A stretch of DNA of 64,000 nucleotides from Methylococcales bacterium (GTDB lineage: Bacteria; Pseudomonadota; Gammaproteobacteria; Methylococcales; Methylomonadaceae), in contig JAPLRR010000083.1 of NCBI GenBank assembly GCA_026399075.1, forward strand, positions 1 to 64,000. Direction: 5' to 3'. A program made the translations under genes and the position numbers. The stretch's first letter is position 1; the number at the start of each line of letters is the position of its first letter. The notes beneath the pieces are model-generated. The model was not told where the DNA came from and searched no databases. It saw only the letters and a program-made list of their open reading frames with translations. Of the stretch, positions 36,134 through 44,268 are shown in pieces.

Positions 36134-36562
36134 ATGGCCGGATTGAAAATTGATCAAGACCAATATATCGTTTGTACAGATAATTTTGACACCGAACAAT
36201 GGTGTTTTTTTCAAGAAAGATTAACTACTTCTGGCCGAGTTTTTAAACAATTAAGCTTCAAGTACAACATAGAGCTTATACGGGATAGCCGTTGGCCTAC
36301 AAGGGGCGTAATATTTAAAAGATTTTTCACGGAAATAAGAGTGCGGTTAATACTTAATTCCCACTATCTTGATGAATTAAGTGGTGCATATGGTAAAGAG
36401 TTTTATGAACTTATTGTGACTCATACCCCTACCTATTTCTCTCGACTATTTCTAAAAAAAATTAAACTTCCGTGCATTAAAAGCTATGAATGGTTTCAAA
36501 TAGAAAATGAGATTTTCTTGAAAATGACATTAGAGTTACTTTTTAAAGACTTACGGTTGTAG
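36134..36562 (+). CDS. AT-rich hypothetical protein
   Basis: The product has 142 residues from ATG 36134. No recognised family and no signal peptide or membrane helix. It is rich in Phe, Tyr, Lys and Arg (SFKYNIELIRDSRWPTRG; FFTEIRVRLILNSHYLDEL). Base composition is clearly more AT-rich than its surroundings, which suggests recent acquisition. Its position after the toxin-like pair and before hairpin repeats is typical of immunity or cargo genes of polymorphic toxin loci, but this is only inference. Confidence 0.55.
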   Translation: MAGLKIDQDQYIVCTDNFDTEQWCFFQERLTTSGRVFKQLSFKYNIELIRDSRWPTRGVIFKRFFTEIRVRLILNSHYLDELSGAYGKEFYELIVTHTPTYFSRLFLKKIKLPCIKSYEWFQIENEIFLKMTLELLFKDLRL

Positions 36563-36597
36563 CCCGTAGCCGTGTAGGCCGAGTTAGGCGTTAGCCC

Positions 36598-36666
36598 GGT
36601 AGTGTGCGCATCGCGCACATTTTACAATCTTTGGCCGTCGTTAAGGTGCGCGATGCGCACACTACC
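36598..36666. repeat. Long perfect inverted repeat
   Basis: The arms at 36598-36618 and 36646-36666 are 21 bases and perfectly complementary (core GTGCGCATCGCGCAC). The loop is 27 bases. A half copy (GGTGCGCGATGCGCACC) lies at about 36086-36102, after the candidate immunity gene. It could act as a bidirectional terminator or be a REP-type mobile repeat. Confidence 0.65.
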
Positions 36667-36970
36667 CGGCTTAGTGAAATTTTTGGTGGGATTGTAATAA
36701 ATTGTGTTTTGCCCTTGATGATGAAGAGGAGTGGTGTATCCCGTTGGTTTGGGGTTTGTTATAGCGGTTAGTTGATAGGTAGCTGCGGATTTATTCGCGC
36801 GTGGCCAATCTATAGACCTTAGCTGATTTGATGGGCTTCTCGACTTAGGCTTCAAACGGATAAGTCCAGTGGGTCCGGGTTGCTATCGGGACAGAGGCAG
36901 TTTTCTGGAAAGCATTGAAAAACAGTGGCAAATCCCCGGGATTTCGCTATAGCTCCATCATCACTTTGAG

Positions 36971-37150
36971 CATCTGGTAAGCATAAGCCAAGTACATGTC
37001 GATAATAGTACAATATATGTACATGTTCGCCTTACCTGTACATCTGGTAAACATAAGCCAGGTACATGTCGAAAATAGTGCCATACATCGACATGTGTTC
37101 TTTACTTGTCCATCCTATAGGCATAAAGTAAATACATGTCGAAAAACTCA
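36971..37150 (+). repeat. Three direct 70-bp repeats upstream of fic, candidate operators
   Basis: Units start at 36971, 37041 and 37111. Each begins CATC and carries GCATAAGCCA (or ACATAAGCCA, GCATAAAGTA) and then TACATGTCGA. In unit 2 ACATGTCGA is followed, about 15 bases on, by its complement TCGACATGT; unit 1 has a degenerate version and unit 3 has only the first half-site, ending 16 bases before the fic ATG. The regular spacing suggests stacked binding sites of an autoregulator or one partner of the Fic protein. Not CRISPR: no spacers differ between identical repeats. Confidence 0.65.
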
Positions 37151-37165
37151 ATCTAATTAAACACG

Positions 37166-38272
37166 ATGTGGCAAGCTGATCAACCTTATAACACCTTACT
37201 TTTGTTACCTCCACCGATAACCGAATACGAAACGGTTGCTGTCTTAAAAGCCTGTATTCCGGCACGTGCGGCATTGGCAGAACTAAAGTCAGCAGCGGCA
37301 TTGTTGCCTAATCAAACATTGTTAATTAATTTGTTGCCGCTTATTGAAGCACAAAGCAGTTCGGAGATTGAAAATATTGTAACGACGACTGACCGATTGT
37401 TCCAGTATGCAGAAGAAGATAGCCTGGCTGACCCTATGACGAAAGAGGCGTTGCGTTATCGTACAGCCTTAAAGCTGGGATTTGACGAGTTGTCGCGCAA
37501 ACCGTTATGCACCAATACCGCAGTGGACATTTGCAGCACGATCAAAGCCGTGCAAATGGACATCCGCAAAGTGCCGGGTATAACGCTCAGCAATCAAGCG
37601 ACAGGGCAGGTTATCTACACGCCGCCAAATGGGGAGACCGTTATCCGTGAATTATTGCGCAATTGGGAGACGTTTTTACATGCCGACGACGATATTGACC
37701 CCTTGATAAAAATGGCCATAGCCCATTACCAATTTGAAGCCATCCACCCGTTTTCCGATGGTAATGGAAGAACAGGGCGGATTCTTAATATGTTGTTTCT
37801 GATAGGGCAAGATCTTATCAGCTTGCCCATACTCTATTTGAGCCGTTATATCGTCCAGCATAAGCACGACTACTACCGTCTGTTGCTTGAGGTTACAACG
37901 GGGCAACAGTGGCAAGAATGGCTTATTTTTATGCTGAATGCCGTACAAACCACGGCGACTTGGACAACTGCCAAAATTGCCAAAGTGCGCGAGTTAATGG
38001 AACACACCACCGAGTATGTGCGCAAGAAATTATCGGTCCCAATAAACCGCGAGCTGATGGACGTGGTATTTGAACAACCTTATTGCCGTATCCAGAATGT
38101 GGTTGATCGGAATATAGCCCAAAGGCAAACCGCATCAGTCTATCTTAAACAATTGGTGGATATTGGGGTTTTGTCTGAAAAAAAGGTAGGAAAAGAAAAG
38201 CTGTTTGTACATCCAAAGCTAATTCAATTGCTGACGCAAGATGATAATAACTTTGTTCCGTATGCTGCATAA
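37166..38272 (+). CDS. Fic-domain AMP-transferase
   Basis: The product has 368 residues. The catalytic Fic motif HPFSDGNGRTGR is complete (about 194-205). An N-terminal inhibitory helix motif SSEIEN (Ser65, Glu69-Asn70) matches the class II form (S/T)xxxE(G/N). The C-terminal part (about 295-368) is a winged-helix-like region (IQNVVDRNIAQRQTASVYLK QLVDIG). Known role: class II Fic proteins transfer AMP to proteins, and are self-inhibited until released. Such single-chain Fic plus winged-helix proteins are often autoregulatory. It has no antitoxin gene next to it. Start ATG 37166 directly follows the repeats. Confidence 0.88.
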   Translation: MWQADQPYNTLLLLPPPITEYETVAVLKACIPARAALAELKSAAALLPNQTLLINLLPLIEAQSSSEIENIVTTTDRLFQYAEEDSLADPMTKEALRYRTALKLGFDELSRKPLCTNTAVDICSTIKAVQMDIRKVPGITLSNQATGQVIYTPPNGETVIRELLRNWETFLHADDDIDPLIKMAIAHYQFEAIHPFSDGNGRTGRILNMLFLIGQDLISLPILYLSRYIVQHKHDYYRLLLEVTTGQQWQEWLIFMLNAVQTTATWTTAKIAKVRELMEHTTEYVRKKLSVPINRELMDVVFEQPYCRIQNVVDRNIAQRQTASVYLKQLVDIGVLSEKKVGKEKLFVHPKLIQLLTQDDNNFVPYAA

Positions 38273-38312
38273 CTGTCGTAACCCGCATGAAGCTTTAGTT
38301 GCGTAGCTCTGG

Positions 38313-38356
38313 CCGGAAACACCGCTTTTCACTCCCGATCAATTGCCTTATTCTGG
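38313..38356 (+). repeat. 45-bp hairpin repeat, copy 2
   Basis: CCGGAAACACCGCTTTTCAC opens it and TTCTGG closes it. It is one base shorter than the copies at 20348-20392 and 47834-47878, with a diverged right arm. Confidence 0.5.
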
Positions 38357-38400
38357 TACTGAATTATGTGCCATAACCCGCCGCCATAGCCACAACACTT

Positions 38401-38468
38401 GGAGTAAAACGGCTTTAGACGTTTTACGGGGCGGCACGGCAATGTCTAAAGCCATTGCACTCCAGCTC
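38401..38468. repeat. GTCTAAAGCCGTTG inverted pair, copy 2
   Basis: GGAGTAAAACGGCTTTAGAC opens it and GTCTAAAGCCATTGCACTCC closes it, around a GC-rich middle. The arms have drifted apart (AAAACGGC against GCCATTG), which suggests that this copy is older than the one at 20467. Confidence 0.6.
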
Positions 38469-38718
38469 AGCTGGCCGGAACAAGCCGCTTTGAGCGAAAA
38501 CGAAAGACTACGTTTAGATGCAGCGGGTGCGCATTGGGCCGGAAACGGCAGTTTTTTCTCGTTCCCAAGCTCTGTTTGGGAATGTCTACCTTCAAGCTCT
38601 GCTTGTCGTGTTTCTTTGCCAAAACCAACTGTAAGTGTAGCTCGGGTTAGCTTATTGGGCGTAGCGATAACCTACCTCGACACATTAAAGCCCGTGAATG
38701 CCGAGTTACGGCTCCCGC

Positions 38719-39309
38719 CTATCCCGACAGACTGCCATAACTAAAACACCCCCGATAGCTGTAGGTTTCACCCCACAGCGGATGTTTAATGGCAAAATCT
38801 AAAAAGAACTCGGTGTCCGACAGCGCTTGTTCGGTGATGGTTGCCGAGCCTAGCAGCAGTGCATCAGGGATGTTTAAGCAAAATTTCCCACATTGCCAAA
38901 AATGCCCGTTGCTACGGTATAGCAAGCCACCATTGTGGACGCTGACGGTTAAGCGTAAACCAAAGCCAAACCCCACGGTTTCAATTAATTCATGTGCGGC
39001 GACAAAACGCATTTGTGAACAAAAATAATCACACATGCCGTCGGGATAGTTCATGATGCGTTGCCAATGCAACACGCCTTGTGCATCCAGCTTTTTTTGC
39101 ACTTGGGTTTGCACAGCTTTTCCCCGCCACAAAACCAGTCCCCCAAACAAATGTAACAACCAAATTGCAGGAAAGAGGTAGCGTGGATAAGTAATGGCGA
39201 GTGTGCCGATCAGCTGGTTTTGTTCGCCTGCTGAGAGCTGGTAATGCCTTTGAATGACGGCAGGCAACTTGTGCCAATCATCACCTAAAACTTGTTGTAA
39301 CAGGGCCAT
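38719..39309 (-). CDS. DUF4166-like protein
   Basis: The product has 196 residues from ATG 39309. The text MALLQQVLGDDWHKLPAVIQ RHY near the N-terminus and the segments WQRIMNYPDGM and LETVGFGFGL-like (LIETVGFGFGLRLTVSV), GLLYRSNGHFW and WGETYSYRGCF fit the DUF4166 family, which often accompanies saccharopine-dehydrogenase-like or SDR proteins. Function unknown. A short hydrophobic stretch lies at about 45-62. It is the last gene of the operon with 39312-39785 and 39782-41077, two bases from the former. Confidence 0.72.
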   Translation of the reverse strand: MALLQQVLGDDWHKLPAVIQRHYQLSAGEQNQLIGTLAITYPRYLFPAIWLLHLFGGLVLWRGKAVQTQVQKKLDAQGVLHWQRIMNYPDGMCDYFCSQMRFVAAHELIETVGFGFGLRLTVSVHNGGLLYRSNGHFWQCGKFCLNIPDALLLGSATITEQALSDTEFFLDFAIKHPLWGETYSYRGCFSYGSLSG

Positions 39310-39311
39310 GG

Positions 39312-39785
39312 CTAACTCCAAAGTGAATTGTGAAACACCATCAAGGTGGTAATCCCGATCATGCCAAAAAAGGCGGGCACACCCAGCATTAACCAAATGC
39401 GCGCATAATGGCTGTAGATGGATGGTAAAGCTTGGCCAGCAGCCAAGGACTCGGCGGCAAGGTCGCGCATCCGAATTTGCAACACCAGCACGGGTAGCCA
39501 ACATAGGCCGGTGATCGCGTATAACAGCAGCGTCCACCATAACCAGCCGTTGCTAAAGGGCGACGATGATTGCTGCGCAAGCAAAAAACCCGTTAGCGGT
39601 TGAATGATGACGGTCGGCGTAGTAAACCAACAGTCGGCCAGTACAACATGCTTGCTGGTTACGGCAATTGCCGCGTGGTTGCCGCTTTTGTCCGTCATGA
39701 CTTTATAAAAGACCGTGCCAGACCCTAAGCCAAACAAGACAATGGCGCTGAGGATATGGATTAATTTTAAGCTTAAGTAGATCAT
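39312..39785 (-). CDS. DUF2269-like integral membrane protein
   Basis: The product has 157 residues from ATG 39785, with four hydrophobic helices. Conserved features of the family: LKLIHILSAIVLFGLGSGTV at the start, VVLADCWFTTPTVIIQPLTG, and LWWTLLLYAITGLCWLPVLV. Known: a small membrane protein with His and hydrophobic residues placed as in possible haem- or quinone-binding proteins; biochemical role not established. It overlaps the SDR gene by ATGA, so expression is coupled. Confidence 0.75.
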   Translation of the reverse strand: MIYLSLKLIHILSAIVLFGLGSGTVFYKVMTDKSGNHAAIAVTSKHVVLADCWFTTPTVIIQPLTGFLLAQQSSSPFSNGWLWWTLLLYAITGLCWLPVLVLQIRMRDLAAESLAAGQALPSIYSHYARIWLMLGVPAFFGMIGITTLMVFHNSLWS

Positions 39786-41077
39786 GGTTTGACTCCTGAC
39801 AAGTGATGGTAAATTAACAGGGTGAGCAAAAATGGCAGATTTTTTAACAAGGGGCCAAAGGGATGGATAAGGAATTCTGGCAAGCTCCAGGCAACGGTTA
39901 GGCTGTATCCCAAGACTATCGCCATTTGCCACATCAATAAGGTGTCGGGTTTATAACGTGCCAAAGTCGCCACGCCCAAACCTATGTCCAGCAATGCCAA
40001 GCCATACAAGACTAATGGCGCCGCATTGCCGGTAATGCCCAGTGCCGCCAACAGGTGAAAACTTAATTCATGCGGATAAAAAAACAACGAGGTAATGCCG
40101 CTCCACAACCACACCAAGGCAATGCTAAGCCACAACACAGGTTTTAAAAAATATAACTGTGCATGCCAGCATTCCGCTTGCGTGGCGGGTTTTTCAAACA
40201 ATTGTCCTGTAATAGTGGCTGGTGGCCGCCCCAATAACGCGCTGACCACATCGGCATCTGCCGTGTTGCCGCGACTGAGCATGGCTATGGTGTCTTTCGA
40301 CAAAATGGGCTCGCCCAGCCATTTGCCTAGGCGCGCGCCCAGCAAAATAGTCGGTAGCGGAACCGATACCGTGACCGTGACCGCGGTTGGTTTTCCTAAA
40401 CGCCGCCTCAGGTTTTTTAACAAATCTGCATAGCTAATAGGGCTAGCCCCGACTAAGGCCAAGGTTTGCCGGGCTTGTGTGGTATTTTTTAAACACTGGC
40501 AAACTGCCGCCACGACATCGTCCACATGGATGGGTTGTAGGTATTGCGTTCCGCCATCCGGTAACAACTGCACAGGCAATGCCGCCAAGGCATGCAATAA
40601 GGCGGTGCTTTGCGCCCCGTCACCGTAAACAATGGATGGTTGTAAAATAAACCAGTCCAACGGTAACCGCCGCAACAGATCATCAGCCGCGCGTTTGCTT
40701 ACATGATAGGGGGATTGGGCGTGGTCGTCCGCGCCTAAGGCCGAGATTTGCAGCACTTTTTTCACGCCACTTTGCGCCGCCGCTTGAAACAAGGCGATAG
40801 GGGCATGGCTATGGAGTTTGGCAAAGGTTTGGGTTTTCGTTTCGGCAATAATGCCTACGCAATTAATGACCGCGTCGATGTTGTTAAGATGCGGTAACCA
40901 ATCGGTAACCGTGTCAGAAACGGCAAAATCAAGTGCCAAGGGGCTTAAGTTTTCAGCAGTCATCAACAAGCGCTGCGGATGGCGGCAGCAGGCGGTGATA
41001 TGGTGCCCTTGCTGTAACAAGGTTATTAGCACGTGGTTGCCGATAAAACCGGTTGCTCCGGTTAAGAGTATATTCAT
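39782..41077 (-). CDS. NAD(P)-binding SDR protein with C-terminal DoxX-like domain
   Basis: The product has 431 residues. The N-terminal Rossmann fold has the motif TGATGFIGNHV (about 6-16), followed by an atypical-SDR pattern (INCVGIIAETKTQTF; YHVSKRAADD). Residues about 300-430 hold four hydrophobic helices of the DoxX-like type (LWLSIALVWLWSGITSLFFY, LVLYGLALLDIGLGVATLA). Known: a fusion of an SDR with a DoxX-type membrane domain occurs in many bacteria; the substrate is unknown. It is the first gene of the three-gene operon. Confidence 0.85.
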   Translation of the reverse strand: MNILLTGATGFIGNHVLITLLQQGHHITACCRHPQRLLMTAENLSPLALDFAVSDTVTDWLPHLNNIDAVINCVGIIAETKTQTFAKLHSHAPIALFQAAAQSGVKKVLQISALGADDHAQSPYHVSKRAADDLLRRLPLDWFILQPSIVYGDGAQSTALLHALAALPVQLLPDGGTQYLQPIHVDDVVAAVCQCLKNTTQARQTLALVGASPISYADLLKNLRRRLGKPTAVTVTVSVPLPTILLGARLGKWLGEPILSKDTIAMLSRGNTADADVVSALLGRPPATITGQLFEKPATQAECWHAQLYFLKPVLWLSIALVWLWSGITSLFFYPHELSFHLLAALGITGNAAPLVLYGLALLDIGLGVATLARYKPDTLLMWQMAIVLGYSLTVAWSLPEFLIHPFGPLLKNLPFLLTLLIYHHLSGVKP

Positions 41078-41171
41078 TGCTCACTCCAAAAAAGAATTTT
41101 AAATGCAGCAATAAATTAAGTGATGTGGCTAAGCGTGGCCTCCGGTTTGATAAAACAGGAACAAATTAGTG

Positions 41172-41840
41172 TTAAGGCGACCAGTTTATCCCTTCTGGCA
41201 AGCAATAGCTGGAATACTCAAAGTGTAAAATTCTGCGGTGAGCCGCTACCATGGATTTTTCGGAGGCATGTAACAGGTGTGGTCGCATAATCACCGCATC
41301 CCCGGCTGAGACTGCACAATACACAAGGTGTTCTGGGCAAATGCTGTCTTGTATCTCTTTTGCACCCAAAATGCCTTGTTTGTGCGAACCGGGGATAACT
41401 TTTAAACACCCATTTGCAGGCGATGTATCATCCAGGTGAATGCGGATAGTGACCATCGCTTGCAGCACAGAAATTGGTGGTTGAACATGCCAAACCCCTG
41501 CTTTTATTGACCATGCCCGCCAATCATCGGCTTCAAAACGGTTAGAAACGGCAACGGTTTTATCTTGATGCCAACTAACAAGCCAATTGTTAGTGGGCGA
41601 TTTATCAAAATAAATTGCCCTGACTAACTTGGCCGGTCCAGGTAAATGACAGCGGGCAATTGATAAAATTTTCGCGGAACTTGCTAAACAAGCGACTTGA
41701 TCAACACGCTGGTCGATTCTACGGATGCCGCCAGTGAGGGGTTCAAGTTCCAGCACCTTGAGTTCAGACAGCAGGCTTTGTACCTGTTCAAGGGTAATGA
41801 TCTGTTTGTGTATTTCAAAGCCTACATTTTCAAAATCCAC
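41172..41840 (-). CDS. Phytanoyl-CoA-dioxygenase-family protein
   Basis: The product has 222 residues, starting at ATG 41840. Fe(II)-binding triad: His and Asp in WHQDKT near residue 92-95, and a distal His in RPHLLHAS near 190. The 2-oxoglutarate-binding Arg lies in HRRILHFEYS. Also RIHLDDTSPANGCLKVIPGS HK is a strong family signature. Known: 2-oxoglutarate-dependent hydroxylation or halogenation of small molecules. The substrate is not predicted. The AraC-type regulator starts nine bases upstream in the same direction, so they may be co-transcribed. Confidence 0.85.
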   Translation of the reverse strand: MDFENVGFEIHKQIITLEQVQSLLSELKVLELEPLTGGIRRIDQRVDQVACLASSAKILSIARCHLPGPAKLVRAIYFDKSPTNNWLVSWHQDKTVAVSNRFEADDWRAWSIKAGVWHVQPPISVLQAMVTIRIHLDDTSPANGCLKVIPGSHKQGILGAKEIQDSICPEHLVYCAVSAGDAVIMRPHLLHASEKSMVAAHRRILHFEYSSYCLPEGINWSP

Positions 41841-41849
41841 ATGGCCTCC

Positions 41850-42854
41850 TCATGATTCCCCGTGATTTTTCCGGTACTGCCCAGGTGTCATATCAGCAAT
41901 ATCACGAAAAGCGGCATAAAAATTCGATTGCGAATTAAAGCCCACGCTTAAGCCTATCGACAGAACCGACGCATTCGGTTCTGCAAGCAACAGTTTTTTT
42001 GCCGCTGCAATCCGATGTTCACGAATGTAACGGGAAAAGCCTTGTTGGAACTGTGTGTTGATTAATTCCGATAATTGGTGCGCGGTTATCCCCAGTTGCT
42101 CGGCTAATAAGGTCAAGTTTAACGTTTCCAAGGTATACAGTTTGTCGTGTTCCATCAGGTCATCGAGTTTTGCCAACACAACGGCTTTGTCGATATTTTT
42201 AAGCGTCGATTCAGCGTAGGCGGCCTGCACAGCTTCGGAAACATCCGCCGTAATTGACGGGAAGCGCAACAAGGTTAAGGTGACGGCAAAAAAAGCCAAG
42301 CCAATTAAAATGCTATATGTCTGGATAAAATGCCCTTGGTCCACCAGCGGCCCAATAAAGCCCAGCAGCAATACGGCGATTGCAATCACAAACAAGGTGG
42401 CCAAAGCCAGAAGTTCTAATTGAAAGCGTTGCCGCTGGGCGCGTAATCGATAAACAACGTTCGCCAGCCAAGTCAAATACGCCGCCCCCAGTAAAAAAGC
42501 ACCCGGCAAGGCCACGTCATAAGGCAAAACAAAACTTATCAGCAAGGGCGCAAGGTGGACTCCATCCCTCCGTTGATAGTGGCTATCCACGACCAGCAAT
42601 TGTCGGCTGTAAAAATAAAAACTCGGGGCAACTGCATACAAAAGCAGGCCATAAAGGCGGGCGTGAAAAACGTCAAACTGGTTGAGGAGAAAGTGTAAAT
42701 GCAGCACTTGCAAGCCAGCTAAGGCCAAAATCAGCAAGAACCCCGCTGCTTTTGCCAAACACCGGTGGGGCAATTGTTGAGGCAAGTTACCGGCAATCAA
42801 CAACAACGCGGCTCCCAAAGAAAAACCGATGGAGAGGAGGGCAACAGTAGGCAT
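41850..42854 (-). CDS. AraC-family regulator with N-terminal membrane region
   Basis: The product has 334 residues. Seven or so hydrophobic helices span about 1-215 (SIGFSLGAALLLIAGNLP, FLLILALAGLQVLHLHFLL, ALATLFVIAIAVLLLGFIG). A C-terminal AraC helix-turn-helix pair follows (about 235-330): LTLLAEQLGITAHQLSELIN, then LSIGLSVGFNSQSNFYAAFR. Known for the family: DNA-binding transcription factor with a membrane-embedded sensor. Inferred target: the phytanoyl-CoA-dioxygenase-like gene nine bases downstream, or its own promoter. Confidence 0.82.
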   Translation of the reverse strand: MPTVALLSIGFSLGAALLLIAGNLPQQLPHRCLAKAAGFLLILALAGLQVLHLHFLLNQFDVFHARLYGLLLYAVAPSFYFYSRQLLVVDSHYQRRDGVHLAPLLISFVLPYDVALPGAFLLGAAYLTWLANVVYRLRAQRQRFQLELLALATLFVIAIAVLLLGFIGPLVDQGHFIQTYSILIGLAFFAVTLTLLRFPSITADVSEAVQAAYAESTLKNIDKAVVLAKLDDLMEHDKLYTLETLNLTLLAEQLGITAHQLSELINTQFQQGFSRYIREHRIAAAKKLLLAEPNASVLSIGLSVGFNSQSNFYAAFRDIADMTPGQYRKNHGES

Positions 42855-43191
42855 ACAGTCTATGGGCTAGCGATAAAGTGGTTTTAAGGGTGGGTTGTTA
42901 GCTTATTCGGGAGGGTGGAATCTTAGGAGCGGTGGATAGCTGGCATTTTGTTTACCGTATGGCCGGATTGGCTTAGGTTCGGCCTATTCTAACAGGTTTT
43001 GCTGGCGTTTATCCGGGTTCAAAGGCAGGGCGGCTAACGCCATGTGTAGGGCTAAACGCAAACTGGCGATGCTTTGATCTATGTCAAAGCCCCGTTGTGT
43101 TTTACCGCCATAATATCTGCAAGCCGTAAAGGTTTAACTTACCCGCTTTGCTACGGCAAAGCACTCTATAGCCCCAAAGAGAGAACGTCTT
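42855..43191. other. Intergenic region with an FNR-type promoter
   Basis: This stretch carries the promoter region of the AraC-type gene on the left and an FNR-like promoter on the right for the small lipoprotein gene. No gene otherwise. Confidence 0.5.
43074..43121 (+). promoter_or_regulatory. Candidate class II FNR-dependent promoter
   Basis: TTGATCTATGTCAA (43074-43087) differs from the FNR consensus TTGATnnnnATCAA at one base. A -10 hexamer CATAAT lies at 43109-43114. If transcription starts near 43121, the site is centred at about -41, the class II position. The FNR-type regulator gene lies 350 bases downstream on the opposite strand. A 38-residue lipoprotein follows at 43192, so this small gene is probably activated under low oxygen. 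Confidence 0.6.
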
Positions 43192-43308
43192 ATGAAAACT
43201 ATTAGCCAAATTTTGTTGTTGATGATAGCTGTTGTTACACTTGCCGCTTGTGGCGAACAAGGCGTAGGCCCTGCCAAGCCAGGTGCTGCACAAGAAGTGG
43301 CAAAATAA
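43192..43308 (+). CDS. Small lipoprotein (38 aa)
   Basis: The product has 38 residues: MKTISQILLLMIAVVTLAAC is the lipoprotein signal with lipobox LAAC, then a mature tail of only 19 residues after the Cys (GEQGVGPAKPGAAQEVAK). The start has a GAGAACG site upstream. Entericidin-like small lipoproteins have such short tails; this one has no clear family. The FNR-type promoter upstream is its main clue: likely expressed in low oxygen. It is convergent with the fnr-type gene. Confidence 0.6.
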   Translation: MKTISQILLLMIAVVTLAACGEQGVGPAKPGAAQEVAK

Positions 43309-43355
43309 CATTGCTTAGCCAGATGTTGCCGCAGGGAAACGCCCATGCGGTAATA

Positions 43356-44093
43356 TCAGCCTGCGTTTCGCCCTTGCGAAGGGCTTTGGTCCACCACATC
43401 TTTTAGCAAGGCCAAGTTATCTATTTGGACACCCCGCTGTTTGACAGAAATCAAACCTTGCTGGCTTAAGTTCAGCAACTGTCGGCTGACCGTTTCTATG
43501 GTCAAGCCCAAAAAATTGGCCATATCGTGCCGTCCCATAGGCAGATTGAACACCGTTGCCGAAAACCCCAATGCCGCGTAGCGTTGCGATAAAGTCAACA
43601 AAAAAGTCGCTAGTTTGGCTTGGGCGGAACAATGGCCCAACAAAATAATCTTATCATGCCCAGCGGCAAATTCTTTGCCCAATATGCGCAATAACTGATG
43701 CTGTAAGCGTGGAATATGCGCACACAATTCATTTAGGCGGATCAGCGGCAACTCACAAACCGATGCCGTCTCTAAGGCGATTGAGGTGCAAGTGTAGCGG
43801 CTATGCTGCAAGGCATCCAGCCCCATTAGCTCACCCGGCAAATAAAACCCCAAGGTTTGTTCAGCGCCATCCAGACTCGTGACAAAGCTGCGGAAAGAAC
43901 CCGATTTGATGGCATACAGGCTAGTGCCAGCAAACCCTTGACGGTACAATGGCTCATGGGCTTGGACGGGCGGCTTGCGTTTGACGATATGCACCAGCCT
44001 TGCCACCTCGGCAGTCTGCAAGCCATGGGGTAGACAAAAATCAGCGAGTTTACAGCTAGGGCAAGTAACTTCATTCAGTTTGGGTGATAGCAC
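43356..44093 (-). CDS. fnr: FNR-family oxygen-responsive regulator
   Basis: The product has 245 residues. Four cysteines in the FNR layout: C11, C14 and C20 (CPSCKLADFC) and one near 112 (ASVCELP), fitting a [4Fe-4S] cluster. The sensory domain has the cyclic-nucleotide-like fold (GFYLPGELMGLDAL). The helix-turn-helix GRHDMANFLGLTIETVSRQL has E..SR in the recognition helix, which in FNR reads TTGAT. Known role: activates anaerobic genes when oxygen is absent. A matching site lies at 43074-43087. Confidence 0.92.
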   Translation of the reverse strand: MLSPKLNEVTCPSCKLADFCLPHGLQTAEVARLVHIVKRKPPVQAHEPLYRQGFAGTSLYAIKSGSFRSFVTSLDGAEQTLGFYLPGELMGLDALQHSRYTCTSIALETASVCELPLIRLNELCAHIPRLQHQLLRILGKEFAAGHDKIILLGHCSAQAKLATFLLTLSQRYAALGFSATVFNLPMGRHDMANFLGLTIETVSRQLLNLSQQGLISVKQRGVQIDNLALLKDVVDQSPSQGRNAG

Positions 44094-44268
44094 ATGCGTC
44101 CGTGGTCAATAAGGATTTTTACCACTATAGTAACAGAGCTGAGGGGAAAAACCGCGTTTAATCCGGCACTAGGGTCTTTCGGCGCAGTTTTGGCAAGGTC
44201 TACAAAAGAAACGATGGAAGTATTCCGAAACCAGGCACGGATGCGATTTTTGGCAACCCGCTATAGCC

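Larger units (their letters stand above)
36563..37165. other. Repeat-rich region before the fic gene
   Basis: No gene. It holds a long hairpin (36598-36666) and then three 70-bp units that run up to the fic start (36971-37165). Between 36667 and 36970 nothing recognisable was seen. Confidence 0.55.
38273..38718. other. Intergenic region made largely of dispersed repeats
   Basis: It holds a 45-bp hairpin repeat (38313-38356), an inverted pair of the GTCTAAAGCCGTTG family (38401-38468), another partial CCGGAAACGGCAGTTTT (about 38540-38556) and a CTCGTTCCCAAGCTC-type repeat near 38559-38582. A frame open across 38343-38744 is made of these repeats and is not a credible gene. Confidence 0.55.

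Noticed and set aside
36971-37150. Possible CRISPR array because of regular 70-bp spacing
   Set aside because: Units are imperfect, only three, contiguous and without unique spacers; no cas genes. Better read as operator repeats.
38343-38744. 133-residue frame on the + strand
   Set aside because: It is composed of dispersed repeats (the GTCTAAAGCCGTTG pair and CCGGAA-type repeat) and has no protein-like pattern.
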